This document shows positions 5,532 through 6,946 of a stretch of DNA of 6,946 bases, piece after piece. The stretch lies in assembly GCA_946409855.1 (NCBI GenBank), contig CAMJXZ010000172.1, positions 1 through 6,946 of the forward strand, written 5' to 3'. The notes beneath the pieces are model-generated. The model was not told the DNA's origin, ran no database searches, and saw nothing but the letters and a program-made list of their open reading frames with translations. The first letter of the stretch is position 1; every line of letters starts with the position of its first letter. The stretch comes from an uncultured Clostridia bacterium. Its GTDB lineage: Bacteria > Bacillota > Clostridia > Christensenellales > Aristaeellaceae. Position numbers and translations under genes: made by a program.

Positions 5532-6482
5532 ATGTTTGATTCGGTCAATTGGGTTTATGCCGGAATCGCGGCAGGCGGCGCTGTGCTGAGCACAGCGCTG
5601 TATGCGTTGCGCCTGAAGATGCAGGGAAAGCGCGTCTGGATCGCCCCGCTGACGCTGGTTCTGAGCGCGGCGTTCGGGTTTGTCCTGTCCAAGCTGGTTT
5701 TCGAAATCCTGCTGCAGGCGACCTATCTTTCCGTGCACGGCTTCCCCGTTTCCTATCCATACATGGCGGCGTGGTCGTTCTTCGGCCTGCTGCTGGGGGT
5801 ATACCTCGGGGTCTGGGTGACTGGGAAGATCGTAAAGGAGGATGCCGGTTTTCTGCTTGAGCTGTTTGCCCCGGCGGGGATGCTGCTGATTGCCGTGATG
5901 CGCGCGGCGGAGTTCACCCTCGGGCAGACCGGTCTTGGGGAACTGGTAGAAAATACCGCCGTGCAGTTCTTCCCGGTCTGTTACCCGGTCGCCATGTGGG
6001 GAAGAAGCACCTGGTATATGGCGGTGTTCGCCTGGGAAACGGTGTGGGCGCTGCTGCTGATGGTGCTGTGTCTGTTCAGGCAGCGCAGGCACGGGGTGCG
6101 CGGCAGCCTGGGTCTTTCGATGACGCTGTTTTATTTTTGTCTGGGGCAGATCCTGTTTGAAAGCCTGAGGGCCGAATGCATCCGGCTTGGCTTTGTCCGC
6201 CTGGAGCAGGTGATCAGCGCCGTCGTCTGTCTGGTCCTGGTGCTCCTGCTTTGCGTCAAAGCAAAAAAACACAGGTTTATTCCGCGCTTTCTGCCCGCCC
6301 TGCTGATCCTTGCCGGGATCGGCGCGATGGTGGCGCTGGAATTCGCCCTGGACGAAGCGAGCTTTGTCCGCTGGGTGGTCTATGTGCTGATCATCCTGAC
6401 CCTCGTCCTGATGGGGCTGGTCTATTTCTGGGCGGAGAAACGCGTAAGAAAGACGACGTCAAATAAGGGGAGTAAACGATGA
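5532..6482 (+). CDS. Polytopic membrane protein, distant and probably non-canonical Lgt (prolipoprotein diacylglyceryl transferase) relative
   Basis: A 316-residue protein with about nine hydrophobic segments (roughly 6-26, 36-62, 78-97, 107-123, 161-182, 194-209, 226-242, 250-272, 280-300). The central part follows the Lgt pattern: SFFGLLLGV (82-90) where Lgt has SFHGGLLG, APAGMLLIAVMRAAEF (113-128) where Lgt has a GRIGNF-type motif, WYMAVFAWETVWALLL (161-176) like the LYE helix, and GQILFESLRAE (205-215) where Lgt has RFFIEGLRTD, followed by LEQVIS. Arg124, Glu210 and Arg213 remain. The Lgt histidine appears as Phe84, the Asn of GNF as Glu127 and the Arg of RFFIE as Gln206. Two extra C-terminal helices extend beyond a usual Lgt. 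By analogy it may handle lipids or lipoproteins, but classical diacylglyceryl transfer is doubtful. GGAGGA seven bases upstream supports the start; its stop overlaps the uppP ATG. Confidence 0.75.
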   Translation: MFDSVNWVYAGIAAGGAVLSTALYALRLKMQGKRVWIAPLTLVLSAAFGFVLSKLVFEILLQATYLSVHGFPVSYPYMAAWSFFGLLLGVYLGVWVTGKIVKEDAGFLLELFAPAGMLLIAVMRAAEFTLGQTGLGELVENTAVQFFPVCYPVAMWGRSTWYMAVFAWETVWALLLMVLCLFRQRRHGVRGSLGLSMTLFYFCLGQILFESLRAECIRLGFVRLEQVISAVVCLVLVLLLCVKAKKHRFIPRFLPALLILAGIGAMVALEFALDEASFVRWVVYVLIILTLVLMGLVYFWAEKRVRKTTSNKGSKR

Positions 6483-6946
6483 ATATCTTTCAGGCGATCC
6501 TGCTGGGGGCCATTCAGGGCCTGGCTGAATTCCTGCCGATTTCCTCCAGCGGCCATATGCTGCTGTTTGAACAGGCTTTCGGCCTGTCGATCGATCCGGG
6601 TGTGCAGACGGTAATCACGGTGCTGATGCACGCGGGCACTCTGGCGGCGGTCATCATCGTGCTGTGGCCGGACTGGCTGCAGATCCTCAAGAACCTTTTC
6701 CGCTCCAAAATGCTGCTGCTGCTGATCATCGCATCGGTCCCTGCCCTGATCGTCAAAGTGCTGCTGGGGGACGCTTTTGACAGCCTGAACGCGGGCGGGT
6801 TTCTGGGGATCTTCTTCCTGGTGACCGCCGTGTTCATGTTTCTGATCGAAAAGCTGTCCACAGGCCGGCATAACCGGCAGACAAATCATGTGGATTACAA
6901 GCACGCGGTGTCGATGGGCTGCTGCCAGTGCATGGGGATGATGACC
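6479..6946 (+). CDS. uppP: Undecaprenyl-diphosphatase UppP/BacA (3' end outside window)
   Basis: This integral membrane enzyme dephosphorylates undecaprenyl diphosphate, so the C55 carrier can be reused for peptidoglycan and other wall polymers; overexpression of the family gives bacitracin resistance. The visible 156 residues show the N-terminal signature with Gln13 and Glu17 (the E/Q-xxx-E motif) in GAIQGLAEFLPISSSGH (10-26). Hydrophobic helices follow at about 44-63, 79-95 and 108-125. Near the edge, GCCQCMGMMT (147-156) matches the GCFQCLALWP region that precedes the second catalytic motif (PGxSRSG), which is beyond the window; a Thr stands where Pro is usual. The ATG overlaps the stop of the Lgt-like gene (ATGA), with AAGGGGAG just upstream as ribosome binding site. 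It anchors the operon in envelope biogenesis. Family assignment is firm; activity cannot be judged without the C-terminal half. Confidence 0.93.
   Translation, partial: MNIFQAILLGAIQGLAEFLPISSSGHMLLFEQAFGLSIDPGVQTVITVLMHAGTLAAVIIVLWPDWLQILKNLFRSKMLLLLIIASVPALIVKVLLGDAFDSLNAGGFLGIFFLVTAVFMFLIEKLSTGRHNRQTNHVDYKHAVSMGCCQCMGMMT

Noticed and set aside
5469..6272. Minus-strand open frame opposite the Lgt-like gene
   Set aside because: Its product is Gln/His/Arg-rich, which is typical of the reverse complement of a Leu/Val-rich membrane protein. No ribosome binding site is seen.

Overview
This window looks like a piece of a Gram-positive, moderately GC-rich Firmicutes chromosome, most likely class Clostridia. 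The signs are strong AGGAGG-type ribosome binding sites, sigma-A promoters with TGn-TATAAT extended -10 boxes, a family-1 sugar-binding protein with a MsmK/UgpC-type ATPase, and short operons with ATGA start/stop overlaps. No ribosomal or phylogenetic marker is present, so the assignment is an inference. I see no rRNA, tRNA, CRISPR array, insertion sequence or phage gene.

The window holds two divergent operons separated by about 440 bp (3042-3481). The left operon reads leftwards on the minus strand: an extracellular solute-binding protein (1788-3041), an ABC ATPase (648-1715), and a membrane protein cut by the left edge (1-651). The membrane protein has one transmembrane helix, about 150 residues of helix-rich extracytoplasmic sequence, then a second transmembrane helix. 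By position it should be part of a carbohydrate uptake system, and the true permeases are probably just outside the window. A perfect 11-bp stem with a UUCG loop and a U-rich tail lies between the binding-protein and ATPase genes. It probably makes binding-protein mRNA more abundant than transporter mRNA.

The right operon reads rightwards on the plus strand: a secreted leucine-rich-repeat protein (3482-4531), a secreted phosphodiester-glycosidase (NAGPA-fold) protein (4582-5505), a polytopic membrane protein that looks like a degenerate prolipoprotein diacylglyceryl transferase (Lgt) (5532-6482), and an undecaprenyl-diphosphatase, UppP/BacA, cut by the right edge (6479-6946). The four genes share a direction and tight spacing, with a putative promoter at 3423-3451. 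All four products are secreted or in the membrane, which points to a cell-envelope function. Undecaprenyl recycling is the only step I can name with confidence.

The divergent intergenic region is rich in structure. It has a promoter for each operon, a perfect 8-bp inverted repeat at the start of the sugar-operon transcript, a TGTTAC-N16-GTAACA dyad just upstream of that operon's -35 box, a GC-rich island with nested inverted repeats, and a five-codon ORF behind a strong ribosome binding site. The most interesting items are the envelope operon with its Lgt-like protein lacking the usual key residues, the helical-domain membrane protein in the ABC operon, and this intergenic region.
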